Assembly: GCA_002746305.1 (NCBI GenBank)
Contig: NVWV01000004.1
Span: 186,001 to 250,000, forward strand
Direction of reading: 5' to 3'
DNA: 64,000 bases
Origin: Bacteroidota bacterium
GTDB taxonomy: Bacteria; Bacteroidota; Bacteroidia; NS11-12g; UBA9320
This document shows positions 28,251 to 37,856 of this stretch, one piece after another (the first letter of the stretch is position 1; each line of letters starts with the position of its first letter). The notes beneath the pieces are model-generated. The model searched no databases. It was not told the origin of the DNA and saw nothing but the letters and a program-made list of their open reading frames with translations. The position numbers and the translations under genes were made by a program.

Positions 28251-29123
28251 TTAGTTGTATAACGTACCTGCATTTACAATAGGGCTAGCTGCTTTATCAG
28301 AGCATAGCACCACAAGCAAGTTACTTACCATTGCAGCCTTTTTATCATCGTCTAGTTCAACTATGTTGTTAGCACTTAGTTGTTTAAGAGCATCATCTAC
28401 CATTCCAACTGCTCCTTCTACTATTTTCTTTCGTGCAGCTATAATAGCAGTAGCTTGCTGACGTTGAAGCATCGCACTGGCTATCTCTTCGGAGTATGCT
28501 AAGTAACTTATTCGAGCTTCTATAACCTCAATACCTGCAATTTCAAGTCTTTGGGTAAGAGCATATTCCAATTTTTCGTCTATTTCCTTACCTCCACTTC
28601 TAAGAGTAAGGTGGTTTACTTCCCCGGTATCTTCATCTTCAAAATCATCATATGGATATGCTCCAGCCAATTTTCGAATAGCTGCTTCACTTTGAATATT
28701 GACGAAGTTTTGATAATCATCAACATCAAAGGCTGCTCTAAATGTTTCTTTTACCTTCCATACTACAACAGCACCTATTTTAATTGGATTACCCAAACTG
28801 TCATTCACCTTGATAGGTGGAGTATCTAAATTACGAGCTCTAAGACTTATTTTTAGTTTTTTATAAAATGGGTTAATAAAGAAGAATCCGTTACTGCGAA
28901 CGGTTCCCTTATAGGCTCCGAAAAGGGTAAGTACACGAGAAGCATTTGGGCTAATTGCAGTAAGACCTATGGCTAAAAAGATAAAGAGAAGTGTTGAAAT
29001 TCCTACAATGAATGGATTTTGGAATACAATTCCTGTTGCAATGCCTCCTATTCCTAGGATGAACATTAGGGTTAGGCCAATATAGCCTGATAAAGGTTTA
29101 AAGGTAGATTCTTGTTTATTCAT
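28251..29123 (-). CDS. SPFH/Band 7 domain membrane protein
   Basis: A 290-residue stomatin/prohibitin-type protein: two N-terminal TM segments (about 12-30 and 36-55), then an SPFH domain ('RVLTLFGAYKGTVRSNGFFF', 'LDTPPIKVNDSLGNPIKIGA', 'EVIEARISYLAYSEEIASAM') and a helical tail ('QQATAIIAARKKIVEGAVGM'). It is distinct from FloA, so the window has two unrelated SPFH systems about 5 kb apart. It heads a five-gene operon with a PH-like membrane protein, two micro-proteins and an RHH protein. Probably assembles as a membrane-anchored oligomeric ring. Confidence 0.92.
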   Translation of the reverse strand: MNKQESTFKPLSGYIGLTLMFILGIGGIATGIVFQNPFIVGISTLLFIFLAIGLTAISPNASRVLTLFGAYKGTVRSNGFFFINPFYKKLKISLRARNLDTPPIKVNDSLGNPIKIGAVVVWKVKETFRAAFDVDDYQNFVNIQSEAAIRKLAGAYPYDDFEDEDTGEVNHLTLRSGGKEIDEKLEYALTQRLEIAGIEVIEARISYLAYSEEIASAMLQRQQATAIIAARKKIVEGAVGMVDDALKQLSANNIVELDDDKKAAMVSNLLVVLCSDKAASPIVNAGTLYN

Positions 29124-29429
29124 AATTGATAATTTATTTAGTTGATATTAAAATGATATCACAAAGATATTATAATAAAATTTTCAAATTACGAGTTTTT
29201 CAGATGAAAATAAGACAGTAGACGATGAAATGTATAATTGTCAATGAATTACAGAAGTTACTGCCGATTTTAAGAAAGACTTTTCCTTGCCAAGCTATTT
29301 ATTGAGAATGTATTTTCTAAAGAGTATCAGAATCAACAATCTGTTTATCCTGAATTATCTTAAGAGCAATAGTCACTCTTGTGTAAATTATGAAGATTTA
29401 ACAATTTTTGATATAACTTTGATAACCTA
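29124..29429. other. 306-bp divergent intergenic region
   Basis: Lies between the SPFH operon (minus) and the giant PKD gene (plus) and should hold both promoters. I see TATCTTTG on the minus strand (own entry) and TAACTTTG at 29414-29421 on the plus strand, the latter so close to ATG 29430 that its transcript would be almost leaderless. No ORF, RNA or repeat is recognisable. Confidence 0.6.
29162..29169 (-). promoter_or_regulatory. Candidate -7 promoter box (TATCTTTG) of the SPFH operon
   Basis: TATCTTTG on the minus strand fits TAnnTTTG and lies 39 bp ahead of the SPFH start. A TTTG lies upstream at a 15-nt spacing, slightly short of the usual 17-23. Confidence 0.4.
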
Positions 29430-32400
29430 ATGACCTGGACAGTCCGTATACTTCTATTTTTTGTGTTTACTAATGTCTCGTTATTTACTCACGCCCAATG
29501 CTCTAGTTCATTTTCTTATGGCAATGCTCAATGTCTCGGCGACTCGTTGATCTTCGAGTTTACTGGAACGGGTGATTCCATTAGTTGGAGCTTTGGAGAT
29601 GCATTGTCCGGTGCTTCTAACATAGATACAAATCGATCTGTTAAGCACCAATTTTCAGATACAGGGTTTTATGAAATACGGTGTATTGCAATTTCAGGAA
29701 CTTGTCGGGATACGCTTAACCAAATGATATATATTGCTGCAGAAATTCACGCAGATTTTTCATATAAGGATGCATGCTTGGGCCTAGAAGCACTATTTAC
29801 AAGTGAGTCTTCAAAATCATATCTAGACAGTATCGTATCTTATCAATGGGGTTTTGGTGATAGTTCAAGTTCAATACTTGAAAATACTAACCATATTTAT
29901 AGCTCGTATGGGACAAAAAATATTAGTCTAATAATTTCTTCAAAATTTGGATGTCGAGATACACTAGTAAGGGGTATAAAGGTAATAGAACCAGTATCTT
30001 ATTCTGCTGACAAAGATTCGGTATGTAAAGATGATAAAGTCATTTTTACAGTAAATACTGGCAATGAAGTGCCCACAGGATTGAGCTGGAATTTCGGCGA
30101 TGGCTCTATTTCAAATGTATCATCACCAGAACATTCATATAGTCTTGCAGGATATAAATACTTTAATGTACTGGTAACATTTGATGATAATTCAACATGC
30201 CTTTTAAAATATGACAGTATACATACTTTAGAACTTCCGAACGTTGGGTTTAATTATTTGACTGATACAACGCAATGTTTTAACGGAAATCAGATATGCA
30301 TTAGGTTTGATAACAATAATGAAGATATTGATTTTCGCAATGTTTTATGGGGTGATGGATCTCAGTCCAATATTCCAACTCCAGACACCTCAGTTTGTCA
30401 TACTTATACTAACGAGAATGGAGGTACTTATAAAGTTACCCATGAGGTAAGCAATATTCATGGTTGTGGAAGCAGGTTTCAAGACACCATTACCGTCGAT
30501 ATAATACAGAAACTAGAAGCCAATTTTGACTTTACATCAGAAGGAGGGTGTTTTAAAGATACCAAAATACAGTTAAACAATACCAGTAATATGACGCCAC
30601 CAGAAATAACAGGGTTTAAATGGGATTTCGGAGATGGCAATGTTGATTCTACAAACTGGGATGGTCATACCTATTCATATTCAACTAATGGTAATTTTAA
30701 TATTGCCTTGTACATCAGGGATAGTAATAATTGCGAAGACACCTTTGTTAATAGTACCGAGGTTTCGTATATAAGTTATTTGGTAGATGCTCGAATCGAC
30801 TCAGTGTATAATTATTGTAGATCAAATAATTTATTTAGGTTTTATCAATCAGAAATTTCAGGAGCTACCATAAGCTGGTATTTTGGAGAGGGTGATAGTA
30901 GTAATTCTTTTACTTCATTTAAAAAATATTCTGAAATAGGAGACTATTTTCCTATTGTAAAAATTAGTAAACAGGGGTGTGATACCATTTTACAGTTGGA
31001 TACTGCCATTGTTTATGGCCCCAGAGCAATAGCGGGTATGCAAAATCAATTTCAATGTCAGATAATGGATACTGTTTTTTTTACAAACCAATCCTTACTA
31101 TTTAGAAATAATGAAATCCAAACATTGTGGAGAGTCAATGATTTTGCTGCACCGGCTTGCACGACAGATACTAAGAATGGGATAAACTTAAATACAAACT
31201 GCAATTTTTCTGTAGATTCTTCAAGCTACAAGCACATGTTCACTCCCGGAAATGAGCAGTGCTATTTCGGATATTTAATTCAAACAGATACGTCTATTGG
31301 CTGCTCAGATAGTTTCCAATTATTAATGCCCCTATTAGCACCAAACATTCTTGATGGTGTAGATATAGTTTCATCTATACAGTCTTGTTTAGGGCCTGAG
31401 TTACATAAACAAATACGGCTCAATCTTAATGAACTTCAACCAAGCTGTGGCATCCAAAATTATTATGTCATGTGGGACTCTCTTTGTGCAGCGGAGTCAG
31501 GAAATTTTAATGCTTATTGGCGAACAAGGCAAGATGTGCACAACTATGATTATGATAATTCGCCTTGCGATACGAATGGATTTGTGACTTTAGGATTAAT
31601 ACTGGAAAATGGAAGAGATTCATTTGGAAACGTATGTCGAGATACCGGATTTTATCATCAGGCATTACATTTTGGTTTACTTGATCCCAGGATAGGAAGC
31701 TCATATAATGCAGATAGTTTATACTGTAACTACAGTTCGCATGATTTTTTTATTATTGATAATACGCTAGATTCAATTGATTTAATAATCTGGGACTTTG
31801 GTGATGGATTTATTGATACTGTAGAGAGTATAGTGGAAGTGCTAACCCATACTTATTCTCAACCTGGCATATACAAAGTGAGCAGTTACTTAAGACACAT
31901 AAATGGATGTGAGGGCATAGATACTATGCAAATTCATATTGGAATAAATGCTGCCATAGAAATTGAAGGAGAATACCAATGTGTTGGAGATTCAATGTTG
32001 GTGTTAAATACAAGTGATTATTGGACAAATCCTTCAATAAATAATTTTTTGGATAGCTCAAGGGCCGCGATTGGTAAAGAGAGAACGAGATGGGATTTTA
32101 ATGATGGCTATGGCTTCAGTAGTAGCACCCCTTCCGCATATCTCAAGTATAGCGAAATTGGTAATTATAATGTGAGAATGGAGGTTAGGGATAGTATAGG
32201 CTGTATGGATACTATTTCACTAAGTAACCCTTTTAGGGTATTTGATGTAACATCAGGAATAGCTGAACTTTCAGATACATTTACCTGTCCTCAGGTAATA
32301 CAGCTAAATAGCACTTCTACAATATATGATAGCTTACTTAACTTTTCACATCCAGATGATAGTATTATTAAGCATACTTGGGTATTTAATAATGGAGCTA

Positions 32401-35400
32401 GTTCAAGTGCTGTAAATAATCCCGTGTCATTTTTTGAAAAAGGGACGCATCAAATAGAATTGCATGTTGAAAACACAAGGGGTTGTATAGATTCCTTTGT
32501 AGACTCTTTTTTTATAGTTTCTCCAGTGTCTATGTTTGAAACGATTACAGATACTTCTGGTTGTCAACCTTATCAAATGACATTCAAGAATACTAGCGAA
32601 AATGCAAATAGTTATACATGGTTGTTTGGAAATTCTGTAAATAACATATACAACACCAACAATAGGGATGATGTGGACTTTATATATCTCGACTATGGAA
32701 CATTCTCACCACAATTAATTGCTCAAATGAGTTTGCTAAATAACAACATTGTAGTTTCTTGCGTGGATACTTTCCCTCTAAACGCATCGGATACTGGCAT
32801 TAATATAGTAGTTCATGAAAAGCCTAGGGTAAATTTTTCCTATGTCACTGATTGTACAAAAAATAGCACAGAGTTTACTAATACCACAATCCTAGATACA
32901 GATTCTATCAATTCGGTATTATGGATTTTTGGTGATGGTGATTCAAGTGTAGTTCAAAACCCAAAACACCAATATAATGATACTGGATCATATCTGGTAG
33001 TATTGTATGTATACACTGCACATGGATGTCAAGATTCAATAGTTAAGAGAATATTTATTTCCCCGGTACCTGATGCTAATTTTAATTTTCAAGATGTTTG
33101 TTTAGGAGAACAGATACAATTCGTAGATATAACGAATGCACATAACGATGTAATTTATTTATGGAATTGGAATTTTGGTGATAGCAATATCTCTAATATT
33201 GAAACACCACTACATTTATACTTGAAAGACAGTTCTTATACGGTCACTTTAGATGTAACCAATCGGGCTGGTTGTTTTGATACCATAAGCAAAGTGGTAA
33301 AAGTCAGTACCGTTCCAACAGTGGATTTTGACTTTGTAAATGCATGCCATACCAAACAAAATCAATTTCATGGTATTGCAGCAGCGAAGTTAGATGCTAT
33401 TACATTTGATTGGGAATTTGGTGACGGGGAACATGGTACTGGTAAAGATCCAATGCACGTATATTCAGATACAGGTAATTATCTTGTGAAATGCAAAGCA
33501 TCCACTGTATTTGGCTGCAGTAGTTCCATCATTAAAGAAACACGGGTATATCCGAATCCAGTTTCGATGTTCACAGTTAATGACCCAGCACAGTGTTTTA
33601 TAAATAATGAATTTTCGTTTGTAAATAGTTCAACCATAGCAATAGATACAATTACTAATTTCAAATGGTTTACTTCAGGAGGGGGAAATAGTACTGCGGA
33701 TCAAGATTTTTTTAAAATATTTATCGATACTGGTACATTTAGTGTTACACTTATATCTAAAACGAATAGAAATTGTAGAGATACTATAGAGAAATTTATA
33801 GAAGTATTAGAGTCACCCGAGGCTGTCGCTATTGTTTCTGCTTCTGAAATATGCATTAATGGAGATTCGATACAATTTGCGGATACAATTAGGTCAAACA
33901 CTGCTTTAGCAAATAGAAAATGGTTGTTTAACGATGTGTTCATTACGAACGACTCGATATTCAAGTATAGGTATCAGACGGCAGGAAACAAGGAAATAAA
34001 GCTTGTTAAAGTTCTTGCAAATGGATGTACAGATACTAGTTTAACCGACCTTTTAATTCATCCCAAACCTAATGCTAATATAATTATTGACCGTACAGAA
34101 CATTGTTTTAAGGGAAACCAATTTACATTAATCGATAGCAGCATTATTTCTAATAGTAGTAACCTAGTAACAAAATGGTATTTAGGAGATGGAGATAGTA
34201 GTGAAGCCGATAGTATTACTCATGTCTATACAACTGCCGATACTTTTAATGTGGTTTTGATAGCCAGTAGTACAAAAATGTGTAGAGATACTGGAATAGC
34301 TCAAATCATAGTTCATGCGGAACCTCATGCAGATTTTTTGATAGACACTTTAGGTTTATGTTATAAAGATAATCAGTTTGCCTTTACAAATAATAGTAGT
34401 GTTCAGGGGGCTAGTTTAAAGTTCTTATGGGACTTTTTTGGGGAAACACAATCTAATTTGGTAAATAAGGTACATTCATTCAGTTCTACTGGTCGGAAAA
34501 CAATAAAACTGGTATCAAGAACTATTTATGGTTGTAAGGATTCGGTGTCTAAATCTATTGAAGTTTATCCAATGCCTAGTGCTGATTTAAGAGTAAATGA
34601 TATTGATCAATGTTTAAATAATCAGAATTTTATATTTACTGACAGTAGTAAGATAGAGTATGGCACCGTTCGCAGAAGGTGGTTGTGGAGTAATGGTGAT
34701 TCAGATACTTTACAACAAATTAATCTGAGCTTTCCCAAAGATACCACGTATACGCATCTGCTAGTAAGTATATCAGATAGGGGTTGTACAGATACTGCAG
34801 AGATTAGTAACCAAGTATTTTCTGTTCCAAATGCAAATTTCAAAATAAGCGATACGGGACAATGTGTGAATGATCAGAATTTTATTTTTACAAATTTGTC
34901 AAGTTCTAAGGTTGGACAATTGGTTAGTTATTGGGAGTATGACGATGATAATTTCGATACATTGAATAATTCAGAACATCAATATCTAGTGGCAGGTGAT
35001 TACAATGTACAGTTGATAGTTGAATCAATAAATAATTGTAGTGATACAGTGATGATTCCCCTAGAAGTTTATCATAAACCCGAAGCACTACTGGCAGTGA
35101 ATGATAGTGCTCAGTGTTTTGTAGATCAGAATTTTCAATTTGAGGGATTATCGACTATACAGATAGGAACGCTAGAGGGGTATGAGTGGGATGTTTTCAA
35201 TATGCCATTTTTGGGGAGTAAGGATACAAGCTTGAGTTTTCCTTCGGAAGGAGGGTATACTGTAAGGTACGTAGTTCAAAGTGATCAGAAATGTTTGGAT
35301 ACTACTCGGCAATATGTTACGGTTCACCCAAATCCTGTTGCCAAATTCACAATTAATGATCCGTTGCAATGTGAGAATGATAACAGTTTCGACTTCACTA

Positions 35401-37307
35401 ATTTAAGCACCATTGCATACGGAATGTTTGAAAACACTTGGTATGAAGGAGGACAGGATATTTCAAATTTCGAAAATATTCAACGCTTATATAATATGCA
35501 TGACACTTTGGATATTGTGCTTGTAAATACTTCTGATAAAGGTTGTACCGATAGTTTCTCAAAAAACATATATATCGTTTCTGCCCCAAGCTCTAGCTTC
35601 AGTATCAATGACTCCAAACAGTGCCATAGAGGCAACAGTTTTGTGTTAACTAATACAAGTTCAATAGATGAGGGGGAACTCTCCTATAATTGGGATTTTG
35701 GAAACGATAGTCTATCTATTTTAGAAAATCCAACTGTAAATTATTTGAACAATGGAAGTTATAACATTACGCTAATAGCAAATAGCATTTATAATTGTAG
35801 GGATACTGTGCAAGTACCAATTCAAGTTTACCCACAGCCTCAGGCAAATTTTAATATCAATGATGTTAGTCAGTGCTTAAGGGATAATCAGTTTGTTTTG
35901 AATAACCTCTCTGCAATCGACAGTACAAGTATAGTTTTTAAGTGGTTTTTTGGTGATGGTAACACAAGTCAGGATATAAATCCAATACATGCTTACAATA
36001 ATTTTAATACATTTCATATAAAGTTAAAAGTCACCTCAGAGTATGACTGTTTAGACTCAATAAGAAAAGAAATAACGGTTAATCCAATGCCCATTTCTGA
36101 ATTCTTAGTTAACGATAGTGCACAATGTATTAATGTACAGGACTATGTCTTTAGTAACGTTTCAACAATTCCCGATGGAGATATCGTCAATTATAGTTGG
36201 GCAACGGGCATTTCAGATTATAATAATATCAGCCCATTGCGTCATCAATTTAATACTTCTGGATTCCATTCCATTTATTTGGAGGTAATCTCTGATAGTG
36301 GTTGTATTGATAAAAAGAGTAAAGTAGTAAGAGTTTATCCAAAACCAGTAGCATCTATTGTAGTTAATGACTCAGTACAATGTATCAGAGGAAATAATTT
36401 TGTCTTCAGAGATAATTCATTTGACTCAGCTTCGATAACTGGACATAGGTGGTTCTATCAATTGAATGAGACTTCGGTGCTTGATACATTTGAAATAGTT
36501 TACAATACTATAGGATTAAAGAAAGTTGATTTAATTACAATTTCATCAAATGCTTGTCAAGATACAACAAGCATACGTGTTAGGGTTAAACCAATGCCGA
36601 ATCCTGAGTTTGAAATTATGAAGCCGTTTTATTGTGAAGATGAACCTGCAGTTAGCCTTGTTGCAATTCGCCCAGGAGGAATTTATTACGGAAAGAATAT
36701 CGCAGACCAACTATATACACCGAGAATATTGTGGGAGGATACCGTAAAATATGTAGTTGTTTTGGAGGGATGCGTAGACAGTAGCCTACAATATTCTCAA
36801 GTATACCCCTTGCCTGATGCCAGTTTGGGAAATGATACAACAATCTGTAAATATGAGTCAGTTCTATTGACAACTCCGAGCTGGAATAGCACTTTTAAAT
36901 GGCACAATGGTACGACTGATACTTCTTTTTTAGCAAGTTGGGCAGGTAGGTATTGGGTTACGGCAACAAACATTTGTGGTTCAGATTCAGATACTATAGA
37001 AATTAAAATAAGAGATATTGATTGCAGACTATTTCTACCTACTGCTTTCACTCCGAATCATGATAATCTAAATGAAACATATGGTCCGGTTGTATTTGAT
37101 GTAGAAAAAATGGATTATTCAATTTTTAATTCATGGGGCGAGAAAATTTACCAGGGAGATATAAATGATTCTGGTTGGGATGGTATTTATTTAGGAAAGA
37201 AATCTCAGCAGGGATGGTATGTTATTTTAGTTAATTATGAATACAAAACGGAGTACAGGAAAGTTATGGGAAATGCCAGAGAAGTTTTTTACTTGATTCG
37301 GCGATAA
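29430..37307 (+). CDS. Giant PKD-repeat surface protein with type B T9SS C-terminal domain
   Basis: A 2625-residue secreted protein. Signal peptide 'MTWTVRILLFFVFTNVSLFT' + 'HAQ'. The N-terminal half has PKD/Ig-like domains with varied 'W(S/N/D)FGDG' motifs ('SWNFGDGS', 'KWDFGDGN', 'LWIFGDGD', 'DWEFGDGE'). From about residue 1380 to 2390 there is a regular array of about 84-residue units (separate entry). Near the C-terminus a non-repeat segment ('IRPGGIYYGKNIADQLYTPR' and 'PDASLGNDTTICKYESVLLT') leads to the gliding-motility-associated C-terminal domain from about residue 2530 ('FLPTAFTPNHDNLNETYGPV', 'IFNSWGEKIYQG'). The family is exported by T9SS and serves as surface adhesin or gliding-related filament. 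Ligand unknown. It is monocistronic by context. Confidence 0.93.
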   Translation: MTWTVRILLFFVFTNVSLFTHAQCSSSFSYGNAQCLGDSLIFEFTGTGDSISWSFGDALSGASNIDTNRSVKHQFSDTGFYEIRCIAISGTCRDTLNQMIYIAAEIHADFSYKDACLGLEALFTSESSKSYLDSIVSYQWGFGDSSSSILENTNHIYSSYGTKNISLIISSKFGCRDTLVRGIKVIEPVSYSADKDSVCKDDKVIFTVNTGNEVPTGLSWNFGDGSISNVSSPEHSYSLAGYKYFNVLVTFDDNSTCLLKYDSIHTLELPNVGFNYLTDTTQCFNGNQICIRFDNNNEDIDFRNVLWGDGSQSNIPTPDTSVCHTYTNENGGTYKVTHEVSNIHGCGSRFQDTITVDIIQKLEANFDFTSEGGCFKDTKIQLNNTSNMTPPEITGFKWDFGDGNVDSTNWDGHTYSYSTNGNFNIALYIRDSNNCEDTFVNSTEVSYISYLVDARIDSVYNYCRSNNLFRFYQSEISGATISWYFGEGDSSNSFTSFKKYSEIGDYFPIVKISKQGCDTILQLDTAIVYGPRAIAGMQNQFQCQIMDTVFFTNQSLLFRNNEIQTLWRVNDFAAPACTTDTKNGINLNTNCNFSVDSSSYKHMFTPGNEQCYFGYLIQTDTSIGCSDSFQLLMPLLAPNILDGVDIVSSIQSCLGPELHKQIRLNLNELQPSCGIQNYYVMWDSLCAAESGNFNAYWRTRQDVHNYDYDNSPCDTNGFVTLGLILENGRDSFGNVCRDTGFYHQALHFGLLDPRIGSSYNADSLYCNYSSHDFFIIDNTLDSIDLIIWDFGDGFIDTVESIVEVLTHTYSQPGIYKVSSYLRHINGCEGIDTMQIHIGINAAIEIEGEYQCVGDSMLVLNTSDYWTNPSINNFLDSSRAAIGKERTRWDFNDGYGFSSSTPSAYLKYSEIGNYNVRMEVRDSIGCMDTISLSNPFRVFDVTSGIAELSDTFTCPQVIQLNSTSTIYDSLLNFSHPDDSIIKHTWVFNNGASSSAVNNPVSFFEKGTHQIELHVENTRGCIDSFVDSFFIVSPVSMFETITDTSGCQPYQMTFKNTSENANSYTWLFGNSVNNIYNTNNRDDVDFIYLDYGTFSPQLIAQMSLLNNNIVVSCVDTFPLNASDTGINIVVHEKPRVNFSYVTDCTKNSTEFTNTTILDTDSINSVLWIFGDGDSSVVQNPKHQYNDTGSYLVVLYVYTAHGCQDSIVKRIFISPVPDANFNFQDVCLGEQIQFVDITNAHNDVIYLWNWNFGDSNISNIETPLHLYLKDSSYTVTLDVTNRAGCFDTISKVVKVSTVPTVDFDFVNACHTKQNQFHGIAAAKLDAITFDWEFGDGEHGTGKDPMHVYSDTGNYLVKCKASTVFGCSSSIIKETRVYPNPVSMFTVNDPAQCFINNEFSFVNSSTIAIDTITNFKWFTSGGGNSTADQDFFKIFIDTGTFSVTLISKTNRNCRDTIEKFIEVLESPEAVAIVSASEICINGDSIQFADTIRSNTALANRKWLFNDVFITNDSIFKYRYQTAGNKEIKLVKVLANGCTDTSLTDLLIHPKPNANIIIDRTEHCFKGNQFTLIDSSIISNSSNLVTKWYLGDGDSSEADSITHVYTTADTFNVVLIASSTKMCRDTGIAQIIVHAEPHADFLIDTLGLCYKDNQFAFTNNSSVQGASLKFLWDFFGETQSNLVNKVHSFSSTGRKTIKLVSRTIYGCKDSVSKSIEVYPMPSADLRVNDIDQCLNNQNFIFTDSSKIEYGTVRRRWLWSNGDSDTLQQINLSFPKDTTYTHLLVSISDRGCTDTAEISNQVFSVPNANFKISDTGQCVNDQNFIFTNLSSSKVGQLVSYWEYDDDNFDTLNNSEHQYLVAGDYNVQLIVESINNCSDTVMIPLEVYHKPEALLAVNDSAQCFVDQNFQFEGLSTIQIGTLEGYEWDVFNMPFLGSKDTSLSFPSEGGYTVRYVVQSDQKCLDTTRQYVTVHPNPVAKFTINDPLQCENDNSFDFTNLSTIAYGMFENTWYEGGQDISNFENIQRLYNMHDTLDIVLVNTSDKGCTDSFSKNIYIVSAPSSSFSINDSKQCHRGNSFVLTNTSSIDEGELSYNWDFGNDSLSILENPTVNYLNNGSYNITLIANSIYNCRDTVQVPIQVYPQPQANFNINDVSQCLRDNQFVLNNLSAIDSTSIVFKWFFGDGNTSQDINPIHAYNNFNTFHIKLKVTSEYDCLDSIRKEITVNPMPISEFLVNDSAQCINVQDYVFSNVSTIPDGDIVNYSWATGISDYNNISPLRHQFNTSGFHSIYLEVISDSGCIDKKSKVVRVYPKPVASIVVNDSVQCIRGNNFVFRDNSFDSASITGHRWFYQLNETSVLDTFEIVYNTIGLKKVDLITISSNACQDTTSIRVRVKPMPNPEFEIMKPFYCEDEPAVSLVAIRPGGIYYGKNIADQLYTPRILWEDTVKYVVVLEGCVDSSLQYSQVYPLPDASLGNDTTICKYESVLLTTPSWNSTFKWHNGTTDTSFLASWAGRYWVTATNICGSDSDTIEIKIRDIDCRLFLPTAFTPNHDNLNETYGPVVFDVEKMDYSIFNSWGEKIYQGDINDSGWDGIYLGKKSQQGWYVILVNYEYKTEYRKVMGNAREVFYLIRR
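33560..36600 (+). repeat. Twelve-unit PKD-like repeat array (period about 252 bp)
   Basis: Within the giant gene, signatures such as 'VNDPAQCF', 'VNDIDQCL', 'ISDTGQCV', 'VNDSAQCF', 'INDPLQCE', 'INDSKQCH', 'INDVSQCL', 'VNDSAQCI' and 'VNDSVQCI' recur about every 252-257 bp. Each is followed by 'N.F.F.N.S' and closed by a 'GC.D(T/S)' strand and 'V.P.P.A'. Each unit carries two cysteines (QC and GC/NC), so one disulfide per unit is plausible. The second unit is degenerate ('SEICINGDS'). The units differ strongly in DNA sequence, so this is an old array rather than a recent expansion. Confidence 0.85.
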
Positions 37308-37464
37308 TGGTGGGTAGTGAATCAAATATGTTTTTTTGATAAAATGCGAAAAAGGGTAGTGTATTGAGTATCCGAGGAGGCTATAGAAGATAAATAACTA
37401 CAGATCCCTGGTTAATGGCACGTAGAATGCATTGATAAATAGGCCATCTAGAATGAGTTCAGTA

Positions 37465-37854
37465 CTACTCTTTCTCTCTGTGCATAACAAGAGAGACGTC
37501 ATTTAGATGGATACTCCAAGAATCTTTACTCGTATGATATGTTGATATTTCACCAACTCGACCTGTACTAAATTCTAACTGCACGGTCATGGCATTTGCC
37601 TCAGAAATACACCAGATTCCAGTTTGAGAATTTCCCATTATTGACAATCTAAATGAATCATTCTGCTTAAGATTAATAGTAGTTGTTCCATAAACTTCCT
37701 TTATGCTTCGAATAGTTTCTTTACTCAATGTTCCTCTATTATAGATCATATAAAATTTCCAAACGCCATTTAGTTCGTATTCTGAGTCATGTGGTGAGTA
37801 AAACGCAGTACAAAGAATTACAACTATAATCGCAAGAATCCCTTTATTATTCAT
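37465..37854 (-). CDS. Small secreted lipocalin-like protein
   Basis: A 129-residue protein with an N-terminal hydrophobic segment ('ILAIIVVILCTAF'), probably a signal peptide or anchor. The body 'LNGVWKFYMIYNRG...LSIMGNSQTGIWCISE' is a beta-rich pattern like the small 'xxGxW' lipocalin-like proteins of Bacteroidota. No closer family recognised. It starts 2 bp after the stop of the 37857 gene, so both are one operon. The 157 bp between it and the giant gene show nothing else. Confidence 0.7.
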   Translation of the reverse strand: MNNKGILAIIVVILCTAFYSPHDSEYELNGVWKFYMIYNRGTLSKETIRSIKEVYGTTTINLKQNDSFRLSIMGNSQTGIWCISEANAMTVQLEFSTGRVGEISTYHTSKDSWSIHLNDVSLVMHREKE

Positions 37855-37856
37855 TT

